Notes: generated by a model not told the origin, from the letters alone. 14,194 nt of DNA from Candidatus Nomurabacteria bacterium (GCA_020846955.1 JADLCZ010000041.1:1-14194), one strand, 5' to 3'; counted from the first letter of the stretch, positions 1-7,804 are shown. Made by a program: numbers and translations.

Positions 1-274
1 ATGAAGACGCCAACCCTTGTATAGAGCCCCACAATCGTTCTTGATCAGTTATTTCCTTTGCTTTAATAGACTTATCACTCAGTACATTCCATACCTTCCA
101 ATAAGGATTAAAGTCAGTCATAGTTGTGTTGGGACTAGTAGCATTTTTGATATTTGTAATCTTATCAATTGCCGGTCTCTCAGAGAAACCAATATATACA
201 CCAAAAGTAAAAATTCCTATGGCTATAGCTATGGTATAGAATGTGTATAATATTTTATTTCTGTATTTGTTCAT
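1..274 (-). CDS. S41 family (C-terminal processing) peptidase, N-terminal part
   Basis: This gene starts at 274 and runs off the left edge, leaving 91 codons. The protein opens MNKYRNKILYTF, has one hydrophobic segment at about residues 9-30 (signal anchor), then a short linker and a region containing YWKVWNVLSD and ERLWGSIQGLASS. That pattern (membrane anchor, 'W..WN.L..K', then 'G.I.GL..S') is typical of the start of CtpA-like S41 serine proteases. These act outside the membrane, trimming or degrading secreted proteins. The PDZ domain and the Ser-Lys catalytic part would lie beyond the window. The start lies 1 nt after the TAA of the glycosidase gene (TAATATG) with no clear Shine-Dalgarno, so it is probably translated by coupling as the last visible gene of the 1703-1 operon. 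The family call rests on the N-terminus only. Confidence 0.75.
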   Translation of the reverse strand, partial: MNKYRNKILYTFYTIAIAIGIFTFGVYIGFSERPAIDKITNIKNATSPNTTMTDFNPYWKVWNVLSDKSIKAKEITDQERLWGSIQGLASS

Positions 275-275
275 A

Positions 276-1475
276 TTAATTTAGCTCTAAAGCATCTTTT
301 GTATAAATATTTTTAGGATCCCACAACATCCACGAATTAAGCCCAGCATCATTTGTTGCCTTTATTTGAGCACGGACCATTTCTTTTGTGTAGGTAGCCC
401 CCATATCAAAATCCTGGAGCCATGGCCTTATTTTACTTGGTGTATACCCCATTGCAATAGTTCTCTCCGCAGCTTTTTTCATAGTAAGATTGACTACTTC
501 GTATGGCTTACTAGCTGGATTCTTGTAACCATTCCAACCAATTGCGAAATGTGATGGATAAGCCATTGGGGCTATAAAATCAAAGTGCGGTAAAGCTTTT
601 TCAAGAATTTGACCTATACCCATATCGTCACCACCAACAGATGTAGTAACAAGTCCAAACAGGTCAGCAGATGTTGGTATGTCTATATCCTTTTTCATAT
701 TATCATGTAAATATATAAAGAAATCTTCTATATTACTTGCACGAGTTTTGCCCTCGGCGAGTCTATAATTTATATCCTTAATATTTCCATCTGATGGATA
801 ACGAATATAGTCAAAATTAATTTCATCAAATCCAACACTATATGCGTTTTGTCCGACTGCTACTATATAATCCCAGACTGCTTTATTAGCAGGATCCAAG
901 AAAGATAAGCCCTTTCTGTCCTTCCATACAGCTCCATCACTCTTCCTTTTAACAGCCCAATCTGGCATCTTCTTTGTCATATAAGGATCTTGAAAAACAG
1001 AAACTCTTCCAATCACATAAATATTCTTTGCATGTAAATCCTCTATCAATTTATTTATATCTGCAATTCTTTTCTCTGATGAGCCGAGTTCATTGATAAG
1101 TGTATTGTTGGAATGAAATGATACACGTCCAGTAGAATCCTTAACATCTATTACAATTGCATTTAGTTCAGTTGTATCTAAAAGATTGTATATCCTTTGC
1201 ATATGCTTTGCTGAACCCGCAACCCAGGCCGAGATATAAATGGCTTTCACGTTCTCTGGTGTTGCTATGTGACTAATCGGTAATGGCACAGAGTTAGTGT
1301 CTATTTCAGGACTTACAATAGAAGTAGACTCAGAATTTTTTATAAGATTTATAGATTGGGATTTCGTACTATCAAATGAAATACTAAAAAAATAAGAGGA
1401 AACAAAAACACAAACAATAGCAAATATAACTATGCCTGAAATTATAATAAGTTTTTTGTATTTCTTGTGGCTCAT
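276..1475 (-). CDS. Putative glycoside hydrolase, DUF4015/PF13200 type, membrane-anchored
   Basis: The 399-residue protein has a basic N-terminus and one membrane segment (about 8-30), then a low-complexity linker (about 35-70) and a TIM-barrel-like domain. Recognisable features are KAIYISAWVAGS (77-88), NAIVIDVKDSTGRV (105-118), VIGRVSVFQDP (154-164), FDEINFDYIRYPSDG (216-230), IAPMAYPSHF (301-310) and WMLWDP (382-387). These match the putative glycosyl hydrolase domain family formerly called DUF4015. The acidic residues in 216-222 sit where a barrel glycosidase carries catalytic carboxylates, but which ones act is inference. It is probably displayed outside the membrane; the substrate (cell wall or polysaccharide) cannot be read from the sequence. 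The start abuts the stop of the 75-residue gene (TAAATG), so it is co-transcribed with it and with the S41 protease. Confidence 0.85.
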   Translation of the reverse strand: MSHKKYKKLIIISGIVIFAIVCVFVSSYFFSISFDSTKSQSINLIKNSESTSIVSPEIDTNSVPLPISHIATPENVKAIYISAWVAGSAKHMQRIYNLLDTTELNAIVIDVKDSTGRVSFHSNNTLINELGSSEKRIADINKLIEDLHAKNIYVIGRVSVFQDPYMTKKMPDWAVKRKSDGAVWKDRKGLSFLDPANKAVWDYIVAVGQNAYSVGFDEINFDYIRYPSDGNIKDINYRLAEGKTRASNIEDFFIYLHDNMKKDIDIPTSADLFGLVTTSVGGDDMGIGQILEKALPHFDFIAPMAYPSHFAIGWNGYKNPASKPYEVVNLTMKKAAERTIAMGYTPSKIRPWLQDFDMGATYTKEMVRAQIKATNDAGLNSWMLWDPKNIYTKDALELN

Positions 1476-1703
1476 TTACAGATCATTGATATTATCTATA
1501 AAAGAATCCATATTTTGCTCTACAGTTTCAGAATTTATTATTGCAAGACGAGCCTTGTTCTCCTGACGAAAAAGATATGCCAAATAAACAATTGCTAGGC
1601 CTGTTAATATAAACAAAATTTTACGCCAAGAATTAGGAAAGCCTAAAAATGGCAATAACGCAACCCAAATACCTATAAAAAATAATGTTCTTTCTTTTCT
1701 CAT
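1476..1703 (-). CDS. Small two-helix membrane protein, unknown function
   Basis: This 75-residue protein has two hydrophobic segments (about 6-22 and 28-45), separated by a short turn around FPNSWRK. A polar tail of about 30 residues (RQENKARL...) follows and is probably cytoplasmic. I do not recognise a family. It is the first gene of an operon with the glycosidase and the S41 protease: its TAA is directly followed by the glycosidase ATG. It has its own promoter, TATAAT exactly 6 nt before the ATG, which supports a leaderless transcript and this start. It could be a partner or membrane scaffold for the secreted enzymes, but that is only context. Confidence 0.7.
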   Translation of the reverse strand: MRKERTLFFIGIWVALLPFLGFPNSWRKILFILTGLAIVYLAYLFRQENKARLAIINSETVEQNMDSFIDNINDL

Positions 1704-1738
1704 AAGTTTATTATATCGTATTTATTTAGTATATACAA
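1704..1738 (-). promoter_or_regulatory. Promoter of the 1703-1 operon, leaderless type
   Basis: The -10 is TATAAT at 1710-1715, followed by exactly 6 nt (AAACTT) and the ATG at 1703. A weak -35, TTGTAT (1733-1738), lies 17 bp upstream inside the 3' end of rsmI. With usual -10 to start-point spacing, the A of ATG would be the first transcribed base. There is no room for a Shine-Dalgarno. Confidence 0.65.
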
Positions 1739-2414
1739 TGACCACAAACTCGCCTTTTTGTTTATTTTTATCTTTACTTAATATGGCCAAAAGTTCACCT
1801 GGCTTACCTCTTAGAAATTCCTCATATATCTTTGTTAATTCTCTACCTATTACTATATTTTTATCAGTGCAATACTTCTCTAGGCTTTCCAATGACTTAA
1901 TTATCCTATGTGAAGATTCATAAAATACAATAGGTTCGGTTGCAATTGCTACATCTTTGAATATTGTCTCTCTACCCTTTTTGTGTGGCAAAAAGCCCAG
2001 GAAAGAGAATTGTGCCATAGATACTCCACAAGCTGATAATGCTGATATAAGAGCTGAAGCACCTGGTATTGGCACAACATGAGCATTGACTCCAAATTCC
2101 TTGTAAACCTCTTGTACAAGCAATATGCCAGGGTCAGATATACATGGTGTACCAGCGTCACTTACCATTGCAATATTTTTGCCATCTTGGAGCATTTTAA
2201 TGATTGCAGTTTCCTTACCTTTTGTACTATGCGCATGGTAACTCGAGGTTTTATTCTTTATCTCATATCGAGCGAGCAATTTGCCTGTTGTGCGTGTATC
2301 TTCGCAAAGTATCAAATCAACTTCTTTTAAAATTCGAATAGCGCGCAAAGTAATATCCTCCATATTCCCTATTGGAGTTGCTACAATATACAATGTGCCT
2401 ATTTCATTTAACAT
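1722..2414 (-). CDS. rsmI: 16S rRNA (cytidine-1402 2'-O)-methyltransferase RsmI
   Basis: RsmI uses S-adenosylmethionine to 2'-O-methylate C1402 of 16S rRNA in the decoding centre. The 230-residue protein begins with the family signature TLYIVATPIGNMEDITLRA (7-25). CEDTRTTGKLL (37-47), HAHSTKGKE (60-68), VSDAGTPCISDPG (84-96), VPIPGASA (114-121), FLGFLPHKKGRE (138-149), FYESSHR (164-170) and GRELTKIYEE follow, all hallmarks of the tetrapyrrole-methylase-fold RsmI family. Typical RsmI proteins are about 270-290 residues. This one stops after the FVVIVY strand and lacks the C-terminal extension. The start follows the doxX TAG by 5 nt, with AGGA 8 nt upstream, one of the few good Shine-Dalgarno sites in the window. 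It probably forms a two-gene operon with doxX. Confidence 0.95.
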   Translation of the reverse strand: MLNEIGTLYIVATPIGNMEDITLRAIRILKEVDLILCEDTRTTGKLLARYEIKNKTSSYHAHSTKGKETAIIKMLQDGKNIAMVSDAGTPCISDPGILLVQEVYKEFGVNAHVVPIPGASALISALSACGVSMAQFSFLGFLPHKKGRETIFKDVAIATEPIVFYESSHRIIKSLESLEKYCTDKNIVIGRELTKIYEEFLRGKPGELLAILSKDKNKQKGEFVVIVYTK

Positions 2415-2419
2415 TTAAA

Positions 2420-2785
2420 CTATCCTAAGAATGTAAGGAGCGCACCAATTAGAGCCAAATTTTTCATAAAGGCAGCATGTTCGGTTGCTCTTGAAGCAGG
2501 ATCTTTTTCCTTCCAGTAAGCATGCATTATAAGTGTTGTTGGTATCATAAAAATGAGCAAAATAAATGCAGACTGAACTACTTGAACATTAAGGAAGAAT
2601 CCCAATCCACCTAATACTAACAATACACCTGTAAGTGGAACAGCTAGATTTGGAGATGGCACACCTTTATGCTTGGCATAGCCAATATAACCTTTCTGAT
2701 TTTTGAAATGATTATATCCAGAATAAATAAAATAAGCCCCGAAAAGTATCCGCCCGAAAAATGTCAAAATTTCAATTGTTGTCAT
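2420..2785 (-). CDS. DoxX family membrane protein
   Basis: The 121-residue protein has four predicted membrane helices and typical DoxX features: FFGRILFGAYFIYSGYNHF at 9-27, then KHKGVPSPNLAVPLTGVLLVLGG (38-60) and a C-terminal helix pair. Family members are small integral membrane proteins. Some are linked to thiol redox or membrane oxidoreductase complexes, but no catalytic residue defines a reaction here. It is the first gene before rsmI (5-nt gap). The start at 2785 fits the domain's beginning. A promoter with TATACT lies at 2814-2819, giving a leader of about 20 nt without an obvious Shine-Dalgarno, unlike the leaderless starts elsewhere. Confidence 0.85.
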   Translation of the reverse strand: MTTIEILTFFGRILFGAYFIYSGYNHFKNQKGYIGYAKHKGVPSPNLAVPLTGVLLVLGGLGFFLNVQVVQSAFILLIFMIPTTLIMHAYWKEKDPASRATEHAAFMKNLALIGALLTFLG

Positions 2786-2812
2786 AAAATATAAATGTTA
2801 TTAATATTTATA

Positions 2813-2843
2813 AAGTATAACATACTTAAGATATTTGCCTCAA
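2813..2843 (-). promoter_or_regulatory. doxX-rsmI promoter with overlapping palindrome
   Basis: An extended -10, TGT-TATACT (2814-2822), has a possible -35, TTGAGG (2838-2843), 18 bp upstream inside the 3' end of the methylase gene. The predicted start point is near 2807. The palindrome AAGTAT-AAC-ATACTT (2813-2827) covers the whole -10 and could be an operator or simply AT-rich symmetry. Confidence 0.5.
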
Positions 2844-3326
2844 GCGTTCGTAGAGGGTTATACCGGCAGAGACTGAGGCATTTAGGGATTCCACCTTTTC
2901 ATCCATTGGGATGGCTAGGGCGAAGTCGCAAAGCTTGCGGGTAAGATCATGTATACCGTCACCTTCGCTACCTACCACTATTGCCACTTTGCCTTTCAAA
3001 TCACTCTTCCACAGACTGCTGTCTCCTTTCATAAAGAGTCCATGGACCCAAAAACCATTTTCTTTTAAAATTCGCAAGCTGTCATTAATATTCATCTCTA
3101 TGATCGGTATCATATCGGCTGTATAGGCGCTTGTGCGCATGACTGTATCATTGATCGGTGCTTGATTGTGTTTGCCTACCACAACAGCATCAACCCCTGT
3201 GGCGACAGCCGTACGGATAATAGCACCGACATTGTGTACATCTGTAAGCTCATCGAGTACTACAATACATGCATTCTCTTTATCTTTAATTTCTTTTATT
3301 ATTTCTTTTAATGTTTTCTTTATCAT
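2826..3326 (-). CDS. SpoU/TrmH-family RNA 2'-O-methyltransferase, short form
   Basis: This is a SAM-dependent ribose methyltransferase with the SPOUT trefoil-knot fold. The 166-residue protein has motif 1 at 26-39 (ELTDVHNVGAIIRT, with conserved N32 and R38), motif 2 IVVGSEGDGI (116-125) and motif 3 IPMDEKVESLNASVSAGI (139-156). Only about 18 residues precede the catalytic core, so the N-terminal L30e-like RNA-binding domain of RlmB/TsnR-type enzymes is missing. The exact target (tRNA or 23S rRNA) therefore cannot be assigned. The start lies 1 nt after the upstream TAA (TAATATG), so it is coupled to the CNNM-like gene. Base composition is noticeably richer in G+C than its neighbours: about half G+C in two hand-counted 60-base rows, against about a quarter in one neighbouring row. 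Confidence 0.9.
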   Translation of the reverse strand: MIKKTLKEIIKEIKDKENACIVVLDELTDVHNVGAIIRTAVATGVDAVVVGKHNQAPINDTVMRTSAYTADMIPIIEMNINDSLRILKENGFWVHGLFMKGDSSLWKSDLKGKVAIVVGSEGDGIHDLTRKLCDFALAIPMDEKVESLNASVSAGITLYERLRQIS

Positions 3327-3327
3327 A

Positions 3328-4329
3328 TTATTTTTTCATTCTATTTTGCTGACGAGCCTTGGCATACAACCTAAGATCAGGAATCTCATCGTCTTCATCC
3401 ATTATTTCTTGACCGATAATTTCCTCAAGTATATCTTCAACAGTAATTACACCTTCAAACCCACCAAATTCATCCAATACTACAAATAAATGCATTTTAG
3501 TAGAAATAAATTCACTTAATACTTTATCAAGTGGGTCATTTGAATGTACAAAATGAATTGTATTATCCATCACACTACTTACATTGCATGTTGTATCTAT
3601 TCCAATCAAATCCTTTAAATACAGAATTCCAGTAAAATTGTGTTGGTTGTTTTCATATACAGGAATACGAGAATATCCAGTATTACGTAGATCGATTAAT
3701 CTATCATGGTCCAATACTTCATCATGAGAAATTGTCTTAACAACTGTATTTGGAGTCATTACATTGACCACTCTTCGTTCAGAGAATAGTAGTGATCCGC
3801 GTGCAATGCGACGCTCATCATTGTCTACATCTGTTACACCACTTTTATCATTCTCATCTAGGATTGTTAGTAAATCTATTTTAGACAATCTGTTAACTTT
3901 TTCTTCGCCTAAAATATGCTTCAATAGATATGCAACTGGTGCAGATATAGGGTAAAAAATAATTAAAAATACTCTCACAAGTGGTGCACAAAATCCTCCA
4001 AAGGCAAGTGCGTATCTAGAACCAAAAGCTTGTGGTAATACATCAGCAAGTAGGAATATTAGTGCCGCACTTACAATTCCAGCCACAAGCCCTGAGAACT
4101 GGTCACCTATTAATATAGTAGCAAATGCATTTGCAAGTGTTGTACCCAATATTAGTGTAATAAGGAGCTTCATACAAGACGATCTTATTGCAAGTATGGC
4201 AATAGCATTCTTGTCCTTCTGCTTAGCTAAGCGTTGCAAGACACCAAGGTCAAAGCCCATATAAGCAATAGTCAGAGCTGAAAATAGCCCAGAAAGTAAG
4301 AGTAATATTGAGACAAAAGTAACTATCAT
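3328..4329 (-). CDS. CNNM/CorC-like DUF21 and CBS-pair membrane protein
   Basis: The 333-residue protein has an N-terminal CNNM (DUF21) membrane domain with helices at about 3-24, 50-74, 78-97 and 112-137. The LADVLPQAFGSRYA motif (94-107) corresponds to the family's 'EIIPQ'-like signature. A cytosolic linker follows, then a CBS pair: VMTPNTVVKTI (190-200), GYSRIPVYENN (218-228), GILYLKDLIG (234-243), and a second CBS with HLFVVLDEFGGFEGVITVEDILEEIIGQEI (280-309). The family is implicated in Mg2+ (or related cation) homeostasis, and the CBS domains bind adenine nucleotides. The usual C-terminal CorC/HlyC domain is absent: the protein ends about 24 residues after EIIGQEI. A leaderless-type promoter precedes it, and a SpoU methylase follows 1 nt after its stop. 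The P-type ATPase lies just upstream, so two cation-related genes are adjacent. Confidence 0.88.
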   Translation of the reverse strand: MIVTFVSILLLLSGLFSALTIAYMGFDLGVLQRLAKQKDKNAIAILAIRSSCMKLLITLILGTTLANAFATILIGDQFSGLVAGIVSAALIFLLADVLPQAFGSRYALAFGGFCAPLVRVFLIIFYPISAPVAYLLKHILGEEKVNRLSKIDLLTILDENDKSGVTDVDNDERRIARGSLLFSERRVVNVMTPNTVVKTISHDEVLDHDRLIDLRNTGYSRIPVYENNQHNFTGILYLKDLIGIDTTCNVSSVMDNTIHFVHSNDPLDKVLSEFISTKMHLFVVLDEFGGFEGVITVEDILEEIIGQEIMDEDDEIPDLRLYAKARQQNRMKK

Positions 4330-4344
4330 ATGTATATTATATCA
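4330..4344 (-). promoter_or_regulatory. Promoter of the CNNM-like gene, extended -10, leaderless type
   Basis: An extended -10, TGA-TATAAT (4336-4344), is followed by exactly 6 nt (ATACAT) and the ATG at 4329. No good -35 is seen at 17 bp, as expected for extended -10 promoters. Transcription should start at or next to the start codon. Confidence 0.65.
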
Positions 4345-4369
4345 GGTCTGTAAAAATAGTATACGAGAA

Positions 4370-7051
4370 CTATCTAAATTTACTAATACCAAATTTTATT
4401 AATTTATAAATTTCATCAAATAGTATTACTGATAGTCCTACAATAACAACTGTCACCCAGTGAGAAGTCTCAATCGGAGTCGTATCAAGAAACTTATTGA
4501 ACCATTGGTTATATACTGCGACAAATTGTAAAATTATCACACAAATAAATGCAATAATTAAATGCATGTTAGAAAATAAATTCATACTAAAAATAGATTT
4601 TCTATCAGAGCGACAATTAAATGCATTGAACCATTGGTATACAGCAAGGAGCGTCAGAGCAATTGTTGTACTCTGAACTAGACCTACTCCTAATTGTTTG
4701 TAATATGTAAAAATTAATATAGTTCCTACCATCATAACAATTCCCATTATAAACATTCTTATCAGCATATCCGTGTTAATAAGCTTCTGATCTTTTTTGT
4801 TCATTTTATGTGAAATAAGGGTTGTATCCTTTGGCTCAAAAGCCAATGCAACAACAAGGAATCCATCAGTAACAAAGTTGAGCCATATAATTTGCGCGGC
4901 GGTAAATGGCATCTCAAGCCCCAATAACATGAATCCTCCAATAGCAAAAATTTCGCCAATTCCTGTTGACAATAAATACATTAAAACCTTTTTAATTGTT
5001 AGGTAAATATTCCTACCTTCCTCTACTGCATAGACAATACTGCCAAAATTGTCATCAAGCAATACTATATCTGATGCCTCTTTTGCAACTTCTGTCCCAG
5101 TCTTGCCCATAGAGACTCCGAGATCGGCAGCTGCCAATGATAGTGCATCGTTTACCCCATCGCCAGTCATGGCTATCACAAGATTGGCATTTTTATAGGC
5201 ATTAATAATTGCCATCTTGTGATCTGGTGTCACTCTAGCAAATACACTCGTATGAACAATTTTCTGACTGAGTTCCTTTGGATTTAAATTTGTGAAATCT
5301 TTATCTGTAATAATATTATCCCCTTCCTTGTATATACCAACACTACGAGCAATAGCAGATGCTGTATCTATATGATCGCCTGTTATCATTACAACTTTTA
5401 TACCAGCTTTTTGGGCTCTTTGAACTGAATCATATACTTCACTCCTTATTGCATCCTCAATACCTGCAATACCTACAAATGTTAATTTTGGTATAGATAT
5501 AAAATTTTTGTCTTTAATTGAATGATCAGAAGTTGCAAGTGCTATGATTCGAAGGCCTCTGTCCGACATTTCCTTCATTTTAGCTAAAATTTCCTTTTTT
5601 CTTTCTTCAGAAAAAGCGATCTTGCCATCATTGGTAAAAATATCTACAGAAGAATCAATTATCAATTCTGGGGCTCCCGCAATAAAAAGTGTATTTTTAT
5701 TTTTACAATTATTTATTGTCGCGTGATAGCGATACTCTGAACTAAATGGAATCTCGTGAATTTTTGGATTATCTTTCTCTTCTGCTTGCTTATCAATACT
5801 TAGCTTTTGTGAAAATACGAGTAATGCCACCTCTGTTGGGTCGCCATTTACCCTCTGCCACATCTTCTTCTCTTCGTTGTATGAAATATGTGCAATAGCA
5901 GTGAGTGCCGATATTTTACCAGCAAGCATCAAATCTGGTCGCTCAATATAATTCACAATACTACCATTTTGTTCTATCGCCCCTTTTGGCTCATATCCTT
6001 GGCCTCCAATATTGTACAAACCACTTGCTACATATACTTCCATTACTTGCATTTGGTTGAGTGTTATTGTACCAGTCTTATCAACTGCAATTATATCTGC
6101 TTGACCGAGTGCCTCAACTGCTTGTAAATTCTTCACAAGTGCATTGCGCTTGGTCATACGGTTAACCCCAGTTGCAAGTATGAGTGTAACAACCACCGGT
6201 AGACCCTCTGGGATAGCTGATACTGCCACAGCAACTGCAATACTAAACATATCAGTCATTGAAATACCAGAATATATTCCAATAATAAATAAAAAAACAA
6301 CAACAAATAAAACAATAATTATTAGTACTTTTGACAGAGATTTAATTTGTGCTTTTAGTGGTACATCGGTATCTAGTGATTGCAATTTTACTGATATTTT
6401 TCCAATCAATGTATTACTACCTGTTGCAACAACTATTCCAACTGCCTGACCACCTACAACATAAGTACCACGAAATACCATATTCTTTTGGTCTTGCGGG
6501 GATAAATTATTTCTGTCGATTGGTTCTATAATTTTCAATACTGGATCTGATTCACCTGTTAGTGCAGACTCATCAATCTTTAGCTCGTCAAGACTTATTA
6601 GGCGTATATCACTTGGCACTTTATCTCCTTCAACCAATACTACAATATCACCAGGGACAAGCTCATAATCGTCAACAATTGTCTCTATATTATCTCTTTG
6701 TACTCTGGCCTTGGTTGTAACAAATTTCTTTAGAGCATTTAGTGTATTCTGAGCTTTACCCTCTTGGAATGTTCCAATTATTGAATTAAGTACTAACACA
6801 ATTCCTATTACTATGCCACTCTCTGTATCTCCCATTAACAATACAATTACCACGGAAATCAATAGGATATAAATAAGAGGGCTCTTGAATTGATTTAAAA
6901 AAATCTCGAAATACCCAGGTTGCTTGGCTTCTGGTAATTTATTTTCTCCGTATTCAATACGTCTCTCTATAACATCCCCAGATATCAAGCCAGTAATGTT
7001 ACTCTTTAGCTCTTTTATTACATTTTCTTGTGTTTTGTTATACCAATCCAT
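4370..7051 (-). CDS. P2-type (Ca2+-ATPase-like) cation-transporting ATPase
   Basis: This membrane pump couples ATP hydrolysis to cation export. In order, the 893-residue protein shows an N-terminal cation-ATPase domain (MDWYNKTQENVIKEL), M1-M2 (55-98), the actuator loop with TGES (165-168), M3-M4 with AIPEGLP (279-285), phosphorylation motif DKTGTIT (aspartate D324), nucleotide-domain GDPTEVAL (403-410), MITGD (555-559), TGDGVND (629-635) and six C-terminal helices. Of the SERCA site II ligands, the M4 glutamate (E282), N725 and D729 (in WLNFVTDG) are present. In M5, E700 is kept, but the position of SERCA N768 is glycine (G697), suggesting a PMCA-like single Ca2+ site. The usual KGAPE motif is AGAPE (459-463), so the lysine that contacts ATP is missing. 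Its ATG lies 9 nt after the TrmH stop, and it is the last gene of the AI-2E/TrmH/ATPase operon. Ca2+ as substrate is likely but not proven. Confidence 0.93.
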   Translation of the reverse strand: MDWYNKTQENVIKELKSNITGLISGDVIERRIEYGENKLPEAKQPGYFEIFLNQFKSPLIYILLISVVIVLLMGDTESGIVIGIVLVLNSIIGTFQEGKAQNTLNALKKFVTTKARVQRDNIETIVDDYELVPGDIVVLVEGDKVPSDIRLISLDELKIDESALTGESDPVLKIIEPIDRNNLSPQDQKNMVFRGTYVVGGQAVGIVVATGSNTLIGKISVKLQSLDTDVPLKAQIKSLSKVLIIIVLFVVVFLFIIGIYSGISMTDMFSIAVAVAVSAIPEGLPVVVTLILATGVNRMTKRNALVKNLQAVEALGQADIIAVDKTGTITLNQMQVMEVYVASGLYNIGGQGYEPKGAIEQNGSIVNYIERPDLMLAGKISALTAIAHISYNEEKKMWQRVNGDPTEVALLVFSQKLSIDKQAEEKDNPKIHEIPFSSEYRYHATINNCKNKNTLFIAGAPELIIDSSVDIFTNDGKIAFSEERKKEILAKMKEMSDRGLRIIALATSDHSIKDKNFISIPKLTFVGIAGIEDAIRSEVYDSVQRAQKAGIKVVMITGDHIDTASAIARSVGIYKEGDNIITDKDFTNLNPKELSQKIVHTSVFARVTPDHKMAIINAYKNANLVIAMTGDGVNDALSLAAADLGVSMGKTGTEVAKEASDIVLLDDNFGSIVYAVEEGRNIYLTIKKVLMYLLSTGIGEIFAIGGFMLLGLEMPFTAAQIIWLNFVTDGFLVVALAFEPKDTTLISHKMNKKDQKLINTDMLIRMFIMGIVMMVGTILIFTYYKQLGVGLVQSTTIALTLLAVYQWFNAFNCRSDRKSIFSMNLFSNMHLIIAFICVIILQFVAVYNQWFNKFLDTTPIETSHWVTVVIVGLSVILFDEIYKLIKFGISKFR

Positions 7052-7060
7052 ATATTATAT

Positions 7061-7804
7061 TCAACATCTTTTTATATTATCCAATATTATGCCAGTTGCT
7101 ATAGACACATTGAGTGACTCAGCATTACCGTATTTAGGAATTGTAATTCTGTCAGTCACATATTTTTCCAAATCCTTATTGATACCATTTGACTCACTAC
7201 CCATAAGCAATATACCAGTATTTGGGTAATTAAAAGTATGGACATCTGATCCATTTAAATATGCCCCTATAATTGGAACCTGCACATTATTTAGAAAATT
7301 ATTTAAGTCTGTATAATAGACCTCTACTCTTGCAAAAGACCCCATAGATGCAGAGATAGTTTTGTTGTTATAAAAATCCGAAGTTGTCTCAGAGCATACA
7401 ATCTTTTTAATACCATACCAATCACATGTACGGATAATAGTTCCCAGATTACCAGGATCACGTACGTCATCTAGAGCAACAATTATTTCTTTATCATTTA
7501 TACTAATTGGAGTATTGTCTTTTTGCTTCACAATTGCAATACCTGTGTCATTGAATTCTAAGGTACTGTATTTAGTAAGTTCATTTTCTTCTACTATGTC
7601 TATTATGGTGTCATACTTTGAAAGGATATCTCTATATTTTTCATAGATTGAGCGAGTTATGTAAATATTTATTATTTCAAAATCTGATTGCACAAGCTCA
7701 ATTATGCTCTTCTCACCCTCTACTAGGAATAACCCCTCCTCTTTGCGATATTTCTTGAGATGGAGAGACTTGATAAATTTACCAGTGTTTTTTGATATAC
7801 TCAT
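7061..7804 (-). CDS. TrmH/SpoU-family RNA 2'-O-methyltransferase with RNA-binding domain
   Basis: The 247-residue protein has the two-domain layout of RlmB/TsnR-like methyltransferases. The N-terminal substrate-binding domain begins NTGKFIKSLHLKKYRKEEG, with FLVEGEKSIIE at 23-33. The SPOUT domain has motif 1 ALDDVRDPGNLGTIIRTCDW (110-129), motif 2 LLMGSESNGI (194-203) and motif 3 IPKYGNAESLNVSIATGI (217-234). It transfers a methyl group from SAM to a ribose 2'-OH, most likely in 23S rRNA; the nucleotide cannot be assigned. The start overlaps the upstream AI-2E stop by one base (TAATG), indicating tight coupling. The stop is TGA, which indicates a standard code here. It is the second SpoU enzyme within about 5 kb. 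Confidence 0.92.
   Translation of the reverse strand: MSISKNTGKFIKSLHLKKYRKEEGLFLVEGEKSIIELVQSDFEIINIYITRSIYEKYRDILSKYDTIIDIVEENELTKYSTLEFNDTGIAIVKQKDNTPISINDKEIIVALDDVRDPGNLGTIIRTCDWYGIKKIVCSETTSDFYNNKTISASMGSFARVEVYYTDLNNFLNNVQVPIIGAYLNGSDVHTFNYPNTGILLMGSESNGINKDLEKYVTDRITIPKYGNAESLNVSIATGIILDNIKRC

Noticed and set aside
17..250. Plus-strand frame of 77 codons
   Set aside because: It lies opposite the N-terminus of the S41 protease gene, which has a recognisable protein sequence and an operon position. The plus-strand translation is Cys/Tyr-rich and resembles nothing.
4352..4373. Possible terminator after the P-type ATPase (ATAGT/ACTAT stem before a T-run)
   Set aside because: The stem is only 5 bp of mostly A-T pairs with an 8-nt loop; too weak to report as a terminator.
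6144..6449. Plus-strand frame of 101 codons
   Set aside because: It is antisense to the conserved membrane part of the P-type ATPase. The length is explained by the codon pattern of the real gene.
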